Origin: an uncultured Alphaproteobacteria bacterium
Lineage (GTDB): Bacteria > Pseudomonadota > Alphaproteobacteria > Rhizobiales > Ancalomicrobiaceae
Length of the DNA stretch: 59,330 nt
Assembly: GCA_937892955.1 (NCBI GenBank)
Contig: CALBKH010000105.1
Location: forward strand, 1 to 59,330
Direction of reading: 5' to 3'
Shown: one piece after another, positions 1 through 8,396 of the stretch
How positions within the stretch are numbered: position 1 is the first letter of the stretch
Layout: each line of letters opens with the position of its first letter
Notes under the pieces: model-generated
Told to the model about the DNA's origin: nothing
Databases searched by the model: none
What the model saw: the letters and a program-made list of their open reading frames with translations, nothing else
Program-made: the position numbers and the translations under genes

Positions 1-1
1 T

Positions 2-220
2 CGCGCCTTCGTGAAAATCCCCCACGAGTCAGAAATTCATCCGGCTGGTATCATGCGGCTCAGAACCGAAGGAGGACCCGCCAACATGGCAACCATCCGC
101 CATGCCGCGCTCAACCTGATCAAAGCCATACCCGACAAGGCGAGCCTCAAGACCCGAAGAAAGACCCTCGGATGGGACGACGACTATCTCTTCGCAGCTG
201 TCCGAACCGTCACCTCGTGA
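2..220 (+). CDS. C-terminal end of an ISAs1-type transposase (cut by window start)
   Basis: The frame is open from the window edge to a TGA at 218-220, giving 73 residues. The segment RLRTEGGPANMATIRHAALN followed by the closing block GWDDDYL is the usual tail of ISAs1-family DDE transposases, where the last helix and a basic SLKTRRK stretch precede the C-terminus. The residues before it (AFVKIPHESEIHPAG) do not look like the expected catalytic-domain sequence, so the copy may already be degraded. A GGAGG at 70-74 sits before the internal ATG at 86, but I regard that ATG as internal to the transposase. No terminal inverted repeat could be identified on the right side. Confidence 0.55.
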   Translation, partial: RAFVKIPHESEIHPAGIMRLRTEGGPANMATIRHAALNLIKAIPDKASLKTRRKTLGWDDDYLFAAVRTVTS

Positions 221-251
221 ACTTCGAGCGATCGCCCTGCTGTCGCGACCC

Positions 252-815
252 TCACTCGACGAAGGTCAGCCGGCCGGAGGCGAGCTCGACGTTGCGCAGG
301 CGGCGGATGAAGCTCATGCCGAGGAGATTGGTGCCGAGCGCACGTTCGGGCATCACCAGCGCCTCGACGTTCTTCACCCGCACGGCACCGACGCGAACCT
401 CGGTGAGGGTGACGCGAGCGGCGCGGGCGGTGCCGTTGGCGGTGGCGATCGGCACGGTGTAGTCGGACGGCAGCAGCGGGCGGACGCCGATCGCCGCCGC
501 GTCCTCGTTGCGCAGGGCGACGGAGGTGGCGCCGGTGTCGACCATGACGGCGACGGCGCGGCCGTTGATCGCCGCCTCGGTCAGGAAGTGACCGCGCGAA
601 TCGGACTTGAGGGTGACGGTACGTCCGTGGCTCGGCAGCACACGGGCGGTGGCGCCGGCGCCTTCTTCGACGCGATAGCCGACGGCCCGCGTCTCCATGG
701 CGACGGGGCGTTCGGTGACGAAGGCGACGACGTGCAGGAGCCACGGCACCCAGGCCGGGGACATGAGCGCCGCCATCGCGCCGAAGAGGGTCAGTCGCAG
801 GGCATTGCGATACAT
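252..815 (-). CDS. retropepsin-like aspartic protease, membrane-anchored
   Basis: This 187-residue protein begins with a short hydrophobic N-terminal segment (about residues 5-33) that probably anchors it in the inner membrane and places the rest in the periplasm. The catalytic motif is MVDTGATSVAL near the middle, and a second hydrophobic-Gly element (GTNLLGMSF) lies near the C-terminus. That arrangement fits the single-lobe TIGR02281/clan AA proteases of Proteobacteria, which act as dimers because each chain supplies one Asp. Its substrate is unknown. The ATG at 813-815 is preferred because the hydrophobic segment follows at once; an in-frame ATG at 852-854 would add 13 residues. It is followed, on the same strand, by nothing recognisable before the transposase remnant. 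Confidence 0.8.
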   Translation of the reverse strand: MYRNALRLTLFGAMAALMSPAWVPWLLHVVAFVTERPVAMETRAVGYRVEEGAGATARVLPSHGRTVTLKSDSRGHFLTEAAINGRAVAVMVDTGATSVALRNEDAAAIGVRPLLPSDYTVPIATANGTARAARVTLTEVRVGAVRVKNVEALVMPERALGTNLLGMSFIRRLRNVELASGRLTFVE

Positions 816-907
816 GGCCTGGGCATCTCCGATCCCGGTCGATGCTAGGCGCATGGGACTAACGAGTTCTGAAGACCGGCGTCGCAATTGGCCGCGAATG
901 TCGAATT

Positions 908-1831
908 TCAGGCGGAAACGGCCGCTTCCAGGCGTGCGCCGGCGGCGAAACGGCGGATCTCGGCGAGGTCGCGGAAGCTCGTCTGGGCGCCGGTCTCGCG
1001 GCAGGCGAGCGCGCCGGCGGCGAGGCCCTGGCGCAGGGCGGTCTCGACGCTCTCGCCGCGATCGAGGGCGGCCGCCAGCGCGCCGCACAGGGCGTCGCCG
1101 GCGCCGGTCGAATCGACGGCGGTGACGGTCGGCGAGGTGCCGATCAGGGTGGGCCCGTCGGGGCGGGCGGCGACGAGGCCGCGCGGCCCCAGGGTGACGA
1201 CGACCAGAGTGGCGAAGCGCTCCGCCGCGGCCTCGGCGAAGGCGCGGTACTCGTGCGGCAGGCCGAAGAGCGCGGCGTAGCCGCGCGCTTCGTGTTCGTT
1301 GACGACGACCACGTCGGCGGCGGCGAAGGCGGTCTCGGCGATCGATTCGGCGGGGGCGGCGTTGTAGACGATGCGGGCGCCGGCGGACCGGGCCCGGGCG
1401 ATGGCGCGTTCGACCTCCGTCGTTCCCAGCGAATTCTGGGTGAGGAGGGTGACGCCGGGGCCGAGGAGGCCGTCGAGCTGATCGGCGCGGGTGGCGCGAT
1501 TGGCAGCGTCGGCGCCGATCATCAGGTTCTCGCCCGTGGGATCGACGGCGATCATCTGGGCACCGGTCGGGCTGTCGGAGCGGCGGACGCGGGAGAGATC
1601 GACGCCGAGCCGCTTCGCGCCCTCGAGCGCCACGTCGGCGAAGCCGTCGCGGCCGACGCAGCCGACCAACGTCACCTTCGCCCCGGCGAGCGCCGCCGCC
1701 ACCGCCTGGTTGGCCCCCTTGCCGCCGGGAAAGAGCTGGTAGTCGCGTCCCTTGACGGTCTCGCCGGGGACCGGGAAGCGCGGCACGACCGTGACCATGT
1801 CGACGTTGATGGTGCCGAAGGCGACGATCAC
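908..1831 (-). CDS. rbsK: ribokinase (PfkB family), downstream of upp
   Basis: This 307-residue sugar kinase phosphorylates ribose, or a related nucleoside-derived sugar, to the 5-phosphate. PfkB signature 1 is seen as FPGGKGANQAVAAAL near residue 34 and signature 2 as DSTGAGDALCGALAA near residue 245, whose second Asp is the catalytic base. The family length is about 300-310, so it is complete. It lies 18 bp after the upp stop on the same strand, and upp diverges from a URC4-type gene, so a role in recovering ribose released during pyrimidine-ring catabolism is plausible but inferred. A second, separate ribokinase occurs at 51895-52818. Confidence 0.88.
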   Translation of the reverse strand: MIVAFGTINVDMVTVVPRFPVPGETVKGRDYQLFPGGKGANQAVAAALAGAKVTLVGCVGRDGFADVALEGAKRLGVDLSRVRRSDSPTGAQMIAVDPTGENLMIGADAANRATRADQLDGLLGPGVTLLTQNSLGTTEVERAIARARSAGARIVYNAAPAESIAETAFAAADVVVVNEHEARGYAALFGLPHEYRAFAEAAAERFATLVVVTLGPRGLVAARPDGPTLIGTSPTVTAVDSTGAGDALCGALAAALDRGESVETALRQGLAAGALACRETGAQTSFRDLAEIRRFAAGARLEAAVSA

Positions 1832-1849
1832 GGCCCCCTCCCCCGCCCG

Positions 1850-2485
1850 TCACCTGGTCCCGTACATGCGGTCGCCGGCGTCGCCGAGACCGGGGACGAT
1901 GTAGCCGTGATCGTTGAGATGATCGTCGATCGCGGCGGTGTAGATCGGCACGTCGGGATGCTCGGTACGGAAGCGGTCGACGCCCTCCGGCGCCGCGAGC
2001 AGGCAGACGAAGATGATGCGGTGGGCGCCGGCCTGCTTCAACCGCTCGATGGCGGCGCAGGCGGAATTGGCGGTCGCCAGCATCGGATCGAGGACGATGA
2101 CGGTGCGGTCGGCGATGTCCTCGGGCGCCTTGAAGTAGTACTCGACCGCCTTCAGCGTCTTCGGATCGCGGTAGAGGCCGACATGGGCGACGCGGGCGGA
2201 AGGCACCAGTTCCAGCATGCCCTCGAGCAGGCCCATGCCGGCGCGCAGGATCGGCGCGAAGACCAGCTTCTTACCCTCGAGCATGGGCGCGCGGATCGCC
2301 TTCAGCGGCGTCTCGATGTCGACCATGGTCAACTCGAGGTCGCGGGTCGCTTCGTAGCAGAGCAGCAGCGAGATCTCGCGCAGGAGCTCGCGGAAACTCT
2401 TGGTGGAGGCGGTCTTGTCGCGCATCAGCGTCAGCTTGTGCGCCACCAGCGGATGGTCGACCACCGTCACGCCGTTCGCCGTCAT
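1850..2485 (-). CDS. upp: uracil phosphoribosyltransferase
   Basis: This 211-residue enzyme makes UMP from uracil and PRPP. The PRPP loop is visible as VIVLDPMLATANSA, and the C-terminal uracil-binding part as YIVPGLGDAGDRMYGT. The length agrees with the family (about 208-212). The ATG at 2485 is preceded by GAGGAGAAGG, a strong ribosome-binding site, so longer in-frame starts up to 2545 are unlikely. It is the first gene of a two-gene unit with rbsK and diverges from the URC4-like gene across 205 bp. In the yeast URC route, uracil phosphoribosyltransferase (URC6) carries out an essential step, which makes this pairing meaningful rather than ordinary salvage. Confidence 0.93.
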   Translation of the reverse strand: MTANGVTVVDHPLVAHKLTLMRDKTASTKSFRELLREISLLLCYEATRDLELTMVDIETPLKAIRAPMLEGKKLVFAPILRAGMGLLEGMLELVPSARVAHVGLYRDPKTLKAVEYYFKAPEDIADRTVIVLDPMLATANSACAAIERLKQAGAHRIIFVCLLAAPEGVDRFRTEHPDVPIYTAAIDDHLNDHGYIVPGLGDAGDRMYGTR

Positions 2486-2690
2486 CACCCTTCTCCTCAC
2501 CTGTTCGCTCGGCGTCGACCATAACCGACGACACCCGTGCCGCAAGGGCGCGACCGCGTCGGTCCACCGCTCGTTGCCGCGACTTCCTTGCGACGCGCCC
2601 CCCTTCGGGCGAGACTCGATGGCTCGACCGAGACGAGCGGCGGGCGATTCGCCGCCGCCCCACCCGCGGAGATGGAGGACGCCGCCGCCG

Positions 2691-3953
2691 ATGACCGAGG
2701 ATCAGGCCCCCGTCGATCCCACCCTCTCCCGCGCGGCCCGGCGGATGCTGACGGCGAGCGCGGTGAGGGAGCGCGCCAATCGGCTGTTCGACCTCGCTCT
2801 GATGGATCGGCTCGAGCATTTCACCGTCGATCTCTCCCGCCTCGACACCACCGCCCGCTTCGTCGCCGAACTGACGCGCTCGGAACACCCGGCGCTCGAG
2901 GTGCCGCCGCACGCCCGCTGGCGCGACTTCGACGTCGGCGAGTGCGACCGCTGGGGCATGCTCGCGGCGGCGCGCGAGTGGACGGACGAACGCGAGATCG
3001 GCCGCGCCGCGGTCGATCTGGCCACGGTGTCTGTGCTGACGGACGCCGGTGCCGGGCCGCGCTGGGTCTATGCCGAGGCTTCGACCGGCGAGACCTACGC
3101 GCGCTCGGAGGGACTGGCGGTCGCGTCGCTCGCCATGTTCGCCTCCGGCATCTTCTCCTCCGAGCCGTTCGATCCCTTGCGCGCCGATGCGCGGGCGCTG
3201 GCCGGACTGACGGCCGAGGAGTTGGCCGACGGCTTCCAGGTCTCGACCTCCAATCCGCTGGTCGGTCTCGAGGGCCGGCTCGGGCTGATCAACCGTCTGG
3301 GGCAGGCGATGGCCTACCGCGGCGACATCTTCACCACCGACGACGGCTCGATCCGGCCGGGCGGCTTGGTCGACCATCTCTTCCGCCTCTTCCCCGACGG
3401 GCGGGTGCCGGCACCGCGGGTGCTCGAGATCCTGCTCGACGGGCTCGGCGGGGTGTGGCCGGGGTCCTATCTCCTCGGCGGGGTGCCGCTCGGCGACACC
3501 TGGATCCATCGCAAGCTGGTCACCGACGACGCCACCTCCGGGCTGATGCCGCTGCACAAGGCGCCGCAGTGGCTGACCTATTCGCTGATCGAGCCGCTGA
3601 CCTGGGCCGGGCTCGAGATCACCGATCTCGACGGGCTGACCGGCCTCTCCTGCTACCGCAACGGTGGGCTGATGATCGATTCCGGGCTGCTGCAGCTGCG
3701 CGACCGATCGCAGCTCGCCCATGTCCATCCGATCGATTCGGAACTGGTGGTGGAGTGGCGGGCGCTGACCGTGGCGCTGATCGACCGGCTCGCCGGGGTG
3801 GTGCGGCAGATCCTCGACCGTAACGCCTGGAACTTCCCGCTCGCCTGCGTGCTCGAGGGCGGCACCTGGCTCGCCGGCCGCCGTCTGGCGCGCGAGATCC
3901 GCCCCGACGGCTCGCCGCCGCTGATGGTGGAGAGCGACGGAACGGTGTTCTGA
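2691..3953 (+). CDS. URC4/urg3 family protein (DUF1688), uracil catabolism
   Basis: This 420-residue soluble protein has the features I associate with DUF1688 proteins: an N-terminal ARRMLTASAVRERA block, a central DGGRPGGLVDH-like stretch (DGSIRPGGLVDHLF), PLHKAPQWLTYSLIEPL, and a C-terminal FPLACVLEGGTWLAGR. The yeast homologue URC4 is needed for the uracil degradation route that passes through UMP and ribosylurea; its exact reaction is not settled. The start at 2691 follows a purine-rich GGAGATGGAGGA. It is transcribed away from upp-rbsK, and together they look like a partial URC module. The GTP-cyclohydrolase-II-like URC1 partner is not in this window. Downstream lies the toxin-antitoxin island. 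Confidence 0.85.
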   Translation: MTEDQAPVDPTLSRAARRMLTASAVRERANRLFDLALMDRLEHFTVDLSRLDTTARFVAELTRSEHPALEVPPHARWRDFDVGECDRWGMLAAAREWTDEREIGRAAVDLATVSVLTDAGAGPRWVYAEASTGETYARSEGLAVASLAMFASGIFSSEPFDPLRADARALAGLTAEELADGFQVSTSNPLVGLEGRLGLINRLGQAMAYRGDIFTTDDGSIRPGGLVDHLFRLFPDGRVPAPRVLEILLDGLGGVWPGSYLLGGVPLGDTWIHRKLVTDDATSGLMPLHKAPQWLTYSLIEPLTWAGLEITDLDGLTGLSCYRNGGLMIDSGLLQLRDRSQLAHVHPIDSELVVEWRALTVALIDRLAGVVRQILDRNAWNFPLACVLEGGTWLAGRRLAREIRPDGSPPLMVESDGTVF

Positions 3954-3999
3954 GCGGCGACGGCCGGATCGGTAGGAAAAAACACAACCGAAGTGAAGC

Positions 4000-4644
4000 T
4001 CAAATCGGCTTCAATAACGAAGCGAAATAGTAGAAGTCACTAACCGCCTCTCTGAGCTTGCCCGACCGAAGCAGTCCGAGGAACTCTGCGAAGGCACGCG
4101 CTTGGCAATTAACTTGTTTAGAAGGGTTGAATTCGATATCCGTGAAAGCCTCGTAGCGGATCTTCCTCTCGATCCAATCAAAATGCGGAGCGATGGCACG
4201 GATGTAGAGCCAATCGTAGAACGCGTTCTTGGGACTGAGTGGGTAGCGAACCCCTTCCAACTCGAACGCGATCAACTGCCCACAGTCCGTCTCCCGGACG
4301 GCACGCTTCGCCTCACGCGGAGCCAAGTGAAAAAATTCCTCCCGCGGGCCGCATCGCTCGAAGACCTTGGATCCCTGATAGACACTCTCAAGGCCGTACA
4401 TCTCACCGTCGACCTCGAGCTTCAGACTGAAGGCGCTCAACCTTCGACCCACCTCGATTTCCGACTTGGACGAAATTTCGAGAAGGGAGTTGAGACCCCT
4501 CCCCATCGCTGCCTCGTGCAGCGCCTTGACGTTCTTCTTCTTCTGAACCTCGGCAAATCCCGGCGCCCAGTCGAATTCGATCGGGATCTCGTCGACGAGG
4601 AATCTGCCGGTCTCTCTCGGCACGAAGACGGGTCGGACGGCCAT
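4000..4644 (-). CDS. NADAR-domain antitoxin associated with a DarT1-type toxin
   Basis: This 214-residue protein resembles the DarT1-associated NADAR antitoxins, which remove ADP-ribose from DNA modified by the partner toxin. Visible family features are FDWAPGFAEVQKKKNVKALH near the N-terminus, LEISSKSEIEVGRRLSAF, the NADAR core ESVYQGSKVFERCGP, and a C-terminal block FTDIEFNPSKQVNCQARAFA. Its ATG (4644-4642) overlaps the toxin stop by one base (TGATG), so the two are translationally coupled; an in-frame ATG 36 bases upstream lies inside the toxin gene and is less likely. Base composition is clearly lower in GC than the flanking genes, suggesting horizontal acquisition. Confidence 0.8.
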   Translation of the reverse strand: MAVRPVFVPRETGRFLVDEIPIEFDWAPGFAEVQKKKNVKALHEAAMGRGLNSLLEISSKSEIEVGRRLSAFSLKLEVDGEMYGLESVYQGSKVFERCGPREEFFHLAPREAKRAVRETDCGQLIAFELEGVRYPLSPKNAFYDWLYIRAIAPHFDWIERKIRYEAFTDIEFNPSKQVNCQARAFAEFLGLLRSGKLREAVSDFYYFASLLKPI

Positions 4645-5174
4645 CAGCGAAAATCCAGGATCATTTGGACGGGGACGCATCCGGGTATCAGGATTTCATA
4701 CTTCTCGGCGGCCCTCAACCTCAGTTGGATTTCCGGATCGCGCCAAACCATTTGCTTGTAGAGGACCTCGGTATCCACATCCGGTAGTGCTTCCGCGAGA
4801 TCGACGATTCTCGTATCGGCGGCATTTGCGACTCCGAATGCAAATCTAACTCCTGGAAGTTCCAGTACGCTGGTGTCGATCCTGAGATAACGCGGGTCTA
4901 GGATACGCCCGTCGTTCCGAGCCACATGCTCCATCGGATGATTTTTAGTCAGGCATAGACTGACATAGTCGGATATCCCACAGGCCTCGTCGAGACGATG
5001 ACTCAGGTCATTGCCCCCCGGTCGTTCGGGCGCGAACCCGCTGGTCCGCATCCGTTGCTTCGAAAGCAATCCATGCATTCGAATCGTGGGCAGATTGGAG
5101 GCATCGGTGAAGTGATACAGACTGCGATGAACATGACCGGATCTTACCTTTTGGGCGAATTCTTTCGGGGTCAC
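4644..5174 (-). CDS. darT: DarT-family DNA ADP-ribosyltransferase toxin
   Basis: This 176-residue protein has the DarT (DUF4433) hallmarks. An N-terminal NAD-binding segment reads SLYHFTDASNLPTIRMHGLL, a central segment YVSLCLTKNHPMEHVA resembles the usual Y-V-x-x-x-x-x-x-x-P-M block, and a C-terminal YEILIPGCVPVQMI carries the expected catalytic Glu. Such toxins transfer ADP-ribose from NAD to bases in single-stranded DNA and block replication. It starts at a GTG with AGGAG six bases upstream and no in-frame ATG nearby. The toxin gene comes first, followed at once by its NADAR antitoxin, so I infer the DarTG1-like type rather than the macrodomain DarTG2 type. Catalytic base specificity cannot be read from sequence alone. 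Confidence 0.75.
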   Translation of the reverse strand: MTPKEFAQKVRSGHVHRSLYHFTDASNLPTIRMHGLLSKQRMRTSGFAPERPGGNDLSHRLDEACGISDYVSLCLTKNHPMEHVARNDGRILDPRYLRIDTSVLELPGVRFAFGVANAADTRIVDLAEALPDVDTEVLYKQMVWRDPEIQLRLRAAEKYEILIPGCVPVQMILDFR

Positions 5175-5276
5175 ACTCGACTCCTGCGAGCGAAGAATGG
5201 GTAGCCTATTTTCGCGAGACCGAATGGAATTGCAATATATGCGGGTATATGAGGATCATACGTTGTTCGATTCGGA

Positions 5277-6572
5277 TCAGGGCGCCGCAGTTCCCATCCG
5301 CGGCTTCGGGTCGCGTAGGATCAGCCGCGGCTCGGCGGCGAGGGTCAGGCGCTCGGCGAAATCGATCAGGGAGAGGGTCGGCGAGGAACGGAAGAACTGG
5401 GCGTCGGGGACATCCATCCACAGGCGATCGGCCCAGGCCCAGACCTCGAAGGGGGTGTCGCCGATGCCGTCGCCGTCGCGGTCGAAGCCCTCGAAGGCGT
5501 CCCAGTGGTTGTCGCGCCAGACGCTCTTCAGCGCCGTGCCGCCGCCGCGCACCACCACTTCCCCATGGTTGCCGGTGAAGGCGTTGGCCTCGAAGAGGTT
5601 GCCGGCGAGCGAGGAGTGCAGCATCACCGCGGTGCCGGAGAAGGCGATGCGATTGGCCCGGAAGAGATTGGTGTCGTCCGGATCGCCGGGCGAGCCGTCG
5701 AGATAGACGGCGACGGAATTGGCGACGAGGTCGTTGCTCAGGACGCGAACGCGGCTCGCGTCCTTGAGGACCAGCCCCTGGCCGGCGATGTCGCGCCCCG
5801 AACGGATGAAGTTGCCCTCGATCGCGACGTCCTCGGAGAAGACCACCATCATCCCGACGGCATTGCCGTCGAAGCGGTTGGCGCGGATCTCGATGTCGGT
5901 CGACTGGAGGATCTGCACGCCGTAGCGGCTGTCGGCGACGGTGTTGCCGACGAGGCGATTGCCGGGGGCGTGGATGGCGAAGCCGTCGCGGACGCGGAAG
6001 ATGTCGTTGGCCTCGACGAGATTGCCGGTCGAGTACCACAGCCGGATCGCGTCGCCACGGCGCTCCTCCGGCAGGTTCTTGGAAGTGATGCGGTTGCGGC
6101 GGACGATGTTGCCGTTCGCCTGCTGCAACTGGATGCCGTAGAGGCAATCTTCGATCATCAGATCCTCGACGATGCCGTTGGCGCCGGCGAGCCTGAGCGC
6201 CGCGTCGATGCCGTCGTTGCGATCGCCCGAGCCGCGCAGCGTCAGGCCGGAGACGGTGACGCCGTCGGCTTCGACCGCCAGCACCGTGCCCACGCCGCCG
6301 CCGTCGATCGTCGCCCGGCCGCCGCCGCGCAGCACCATCGGCTTGGCGATCACCGCCGGGCCGGCGTAGAGGCCGGGCGAGAGCCGCAGCGTCGTCCCGG
6401 CGGGGGTGGCGTCGATGAGCGGTTGGAGCGGGCGGACGACGGCGGGCGCCGACGGCGGGGCGGCCGGAACGACCAGACGCACCGCGCCGAGAAGCGCGAA
6501 CGCGACGGCGAGCGCCGCGCGGCGCGGCCATCGTGCTCCTGTCGAGCCGGTCGTGTCGTCGTCGTGCGTCAA
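5277..6572 (-). CDS. NosD-like periplasmic right-handed beta-helix protein
   Basis: This 431-residue protein has one N-terminal hydrophobic segment (about residues 17-38) acting as signal or anchor. A long run of parallel beta-helix repeats follows, with units such as GIVEDLMIEDCLYGIQLQQA and NRLVGNTVADSRYGVQILQS. The C-terminal DRDGDGIGDTPF and the LWMDVP/FFRSSPTLSLIDFAERL tail are typical of NosD, the periplasmic factor for the copper centre of nitrous oxide reductase. No nosZ, nosF, nosY or nosL lies in the window, so it is an orphan copy and its client is unknown. It starts with TTG at 6572, supported by GGAGAG directly upstream; no ATG is available there. Confidence 0.75.
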   Translation of the reverse strand: MTHDDDTTGSTGARWPRRAALAVAFALLGAVRLVVPAAPPSAPAVVRPLQPLIDATPAGTTLRLSPGLYAGPAVIAKPMVLRGGGRATIDGGGVGTVLAVEADGVTVSGLTLRGSGDRNDGIDAALRLAGANGIVEDLMIEDCLYGIQLQQANGNIVRRNRITSKNLPEERRGDAIRLWYSTGNLVEANDIFRVRDGFAIHAPGNRLVGNTVADSRYGVQILQSTDIEIRANRFDGNAVGMMVVFSEDVAIEGNFIRSGRDIAGQGLVLKDASRVRVLSNDLVANSVAVYLDGSPGDPDDTNLFRANRIAFSGTAVMLHSSLAGNLFEANAFTGNHGEVVVRGGGTALKSVWRDNHWDAFEGFDRDGDGIGDTPFEVWAWADRLWMDVPDAQFFRSSPTLSLIDFAERLTLAAEPRLILRDPKPRMGTAAP

Positions 6573-6690
6573 CGTCTCTCCGCCGTTCCTCGGCCTCCGC
6601 CGCCCGTCGGGGCAGAGAGGCGAAGATGCCCCGATTGCCGACGCCGGTCCTCGAGATCGGACAAGTGCGGCGATCGGTATTCGTGAACGA

Positions 6691-6718
6691 CGAAGGGCGG
6701 CCTCGCGGCCGCCCTTCG
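6691..6718 (-). terminator. hairpin terminator after scoAB
   Basis: A perfect 12-bp stem (6691-6702 with 6707-6718, CGAAGGGCGGCC and its complement) and a four-base loop lie 23 bp past the scoB stop. On the minus strand the stem is followed by TCGTT, a weak U-rich tail. It probably ends the scoA-scoB transcript before the NosD-like gene. Confidence 0.7.
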
Positions 6719-6740
6719 ATGGTCTCGCGGAGCCCGGGTC

Positions 6741-7385
6741 TCAGCCCTCGACGGCCGAGAAGTCGAGCGGCACGCCGGTCGCCGCCGTGAGGTCGGCGAT
6801 GCCGACGCCCGGGGCCATCTCGAGCACTTTCAAGCCTTCTTCGGTCACGTCGATCACCGCCAGATCGGTGATGATACGGTCGACCACACCCTGGCCGGTC
6901 AGCGGCAGGGTGCATTCGGGGACGATCTTGTGGACGCCGCCCTTGGCGACGTGCTCCATCAGCACGATGACGCGGCGGACGCCGGCGACGAGATCCATGG
7001 CGCCGCCCATGCCCTTGACCATCGAACCGGGGATCATCCAGTTGGCGAGGTCGCCGTCCTTCGACACCTGCATGGCGCCGAGGATGGCGAGATTGATGTG
7101 GCCGCCACGGATCATGGCGAAACTGTCGGCCGAGGAGAAGAACGAGGCGCCGGGCAGCGCCGTCACCGTCTGCTTGCCGGCGTTGATGAGATCGGCGTCG
7201 AGCTCCAGCTCGGTCGGGAAGGGGCCGATGCCGAGCAGGCCGTTCTCCGATTGCAGCCACACCTTCATCCCCTCCGGGATGTAGTTGGCGACGAGGGTCG
7301 GCAGGCCGATGCCGAGATTGACATAGAAGCCGTCTTCGAGCTCACGGGCGGCGCGGGCCGCCATTTCGTCACGCGTCCAGGGCAT
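6741..7385 (-). CDS. scoB: 3-oxoacid CoA-transferase subunit B
   Basis: This 214-residue beta subunit of a class I CoA-transferase moves CoA between succinyl-CoA and a 3-oxoacid such as acetoacetate. The catalytic Glu is in the motif SENGLLGIGPFP, and the glycine-rich IRGGHINLAILGAMQVS block is also diagnostic. The length equals that of typical ScoB/PcaJ proteins. Its start lies 13 bp after the scoA stop, in the same orientation, so the subunits are co-expressed. ScoAB and PcaIJ are hard to separate by sequence; no beta-ketoadipate genes flank it, so ketone-body or PHB-derived acetoacetate use is more likely than aromatic degradation. Confidence 0.9.
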   Translation of the reverse strand: MPWTRDEMAARAARELEDGFYVNLGIGLPTLVANYIPEGMKVWLQSENGLLGIGPFPTELELDADLINAGKQTVTALPGASFFSSADSFAMIRGGHINLAILGAMQVSKDGDLANWMIPGSMVKGMGGAMDLVAGVRRVIVLMEHVAKGGVHKIVPECTLPLTGQGVVDRIITDLAVIDVTEEGLKVLEMAPGVGIADLTAATGVPLDFSAVEG

Positions 7386-7398
7386 GGGGCGTTCCTCC

Positions 7399-8100
7399 TC
7401 AGGCGGTCTTGCGCAGAGTGCGCTGTTCGATGCGCTTCTCCGGATTGGCGTTCAGGACGAGACGCTGCACGAAGATGCCGGGGGTGTGGATCTCGTCCGG
7501 GTCGAGCGAGCCGATCGGCACGATCTCCTCGACCTCGGCGATGGTGACGCGGCCGGCCATGGCGCACATCGGATTGAAGTTCCGCGCGGTCTTCCGATAG
7601 ATCAGGTTGCCGGAGGTGTCGGCGCGCCAGGCTTTGACCAGGGCGACGTCGGTGACGATGCCGCGCTCCATGACGTATTTGCGGCCGTCGAACTCGCGCA
7701 CTTCCTTGCCGTCGGCGACCACGGTGCCGACGCCGGTGGCGGTGAAGAAGGCCGGGATGCCGGCGCCGCCGGCGCGCAGACGCTCGGCGAGCGTGCCCTG
7801 CGGCGCGAATTCGAGTTCGAGCTCGCCGGAGAGGAACTGCTGGGCGAAGAGCTTGTTCTCGCCGACGTAGGACGAGATCATCTTCTTGATCTGACGGGTC
7901 TCGAGCAGCAGGCCGAGGCCGAAGCCGTCGACGCCGGCGTTGTTGGAGACGCAGGTGAGGCCGGTGACGCCCGAGTCGCGCAGCGCCTCGATCAGGGCCT
8001 CGGGAATGCCGCACAGACCGAAGCCGCCGACGGCGAAGGTCTGTCCGTCCTTCACCACGCCCTCGAGGGCCGCGGCGGCGTTCGGAAAGAGTTTTTTCAT
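7399..8100 (-). CDS. scoA: 3-oxoacid CoA-transferase subunit A
   Basis: This 233-residue alpha subunit of the class I CoA-transferase has the CoA-binding signature DGQTFAVGGFGLCGIPEALI near the N-terminus. Further family blocks are CVSNNAGVDGFGLGLLL and IPAFFTATGVGTVVADGKE. The ATG at 8098-8100 starts a protein of standard length (about 230). It is the first gene of scoA-scoB and diverges from tex across about 295 bp, which must hold both promoters. It forms the complete heterodimeric enzyme with scoB. Confidence 0.92.
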   Translation of the reverse strand: MKKLFPNAAAALEGVVKDGQTFAVGGFGLCGIPEALIEALRDSGVTGLTCVSNNAGVDGFGLGLLLETRQIKKMISSYVGENKLFAQQFLSGELELEFAPQGTLAERLRAGGAGIPAFFTATGVGTVVADGKEVREFDGRKYVMERGIVTDVALVKAWRADTSGNLIYRKTARNFNPMCAMAGRVTIAEVEEIVPIGSLDPDEIHTPGIFVQRLVLNANPEKRIEQRTLRKTA

Positions 8101-8396
8101 GTGTCCCGTCTTCCTCGGTGATGGATGAGACGAAGTGGCCGTGGTCCGCCGATGCGAAGCGCCGGGGAGGCGTTCGCGATGCCGTCCCGTCCGCCGCGGC
8201 GGACGGGATGCGGGCCATCGTGCGCCGCACACTACAGGACTCGCGCCGCGGTGCGAAAGCCCGCGGCGACCGCGACCTTCGTTTTGGTCGCGGAGCGGAC
8301 ACGGGGGATAATCGGGCCGGCGCGGACGCGCGGACTGGAAACGGACGAGCCGCCTCACTAAGGTCCACGGCCCCGCAGCTCGCTCGGAGATCCGCC

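Noticed and set aside
1253..2524. 423-codon plus-strand frame opposite rbsK and upp
   Set aside because: The composition is that of an antisense frame (Gly/Asp/Ala/Arg-rich), and both minus-strand genes are intact with recognisable catalytic motifs.
5175..5276. Promoter for the darT gene in the AT-rich stretch
   Set aside because: TTGCAA is present on the minus strand, but no acceptable -10 element stands at a 16-18 bp distance, so I do not annotate it.
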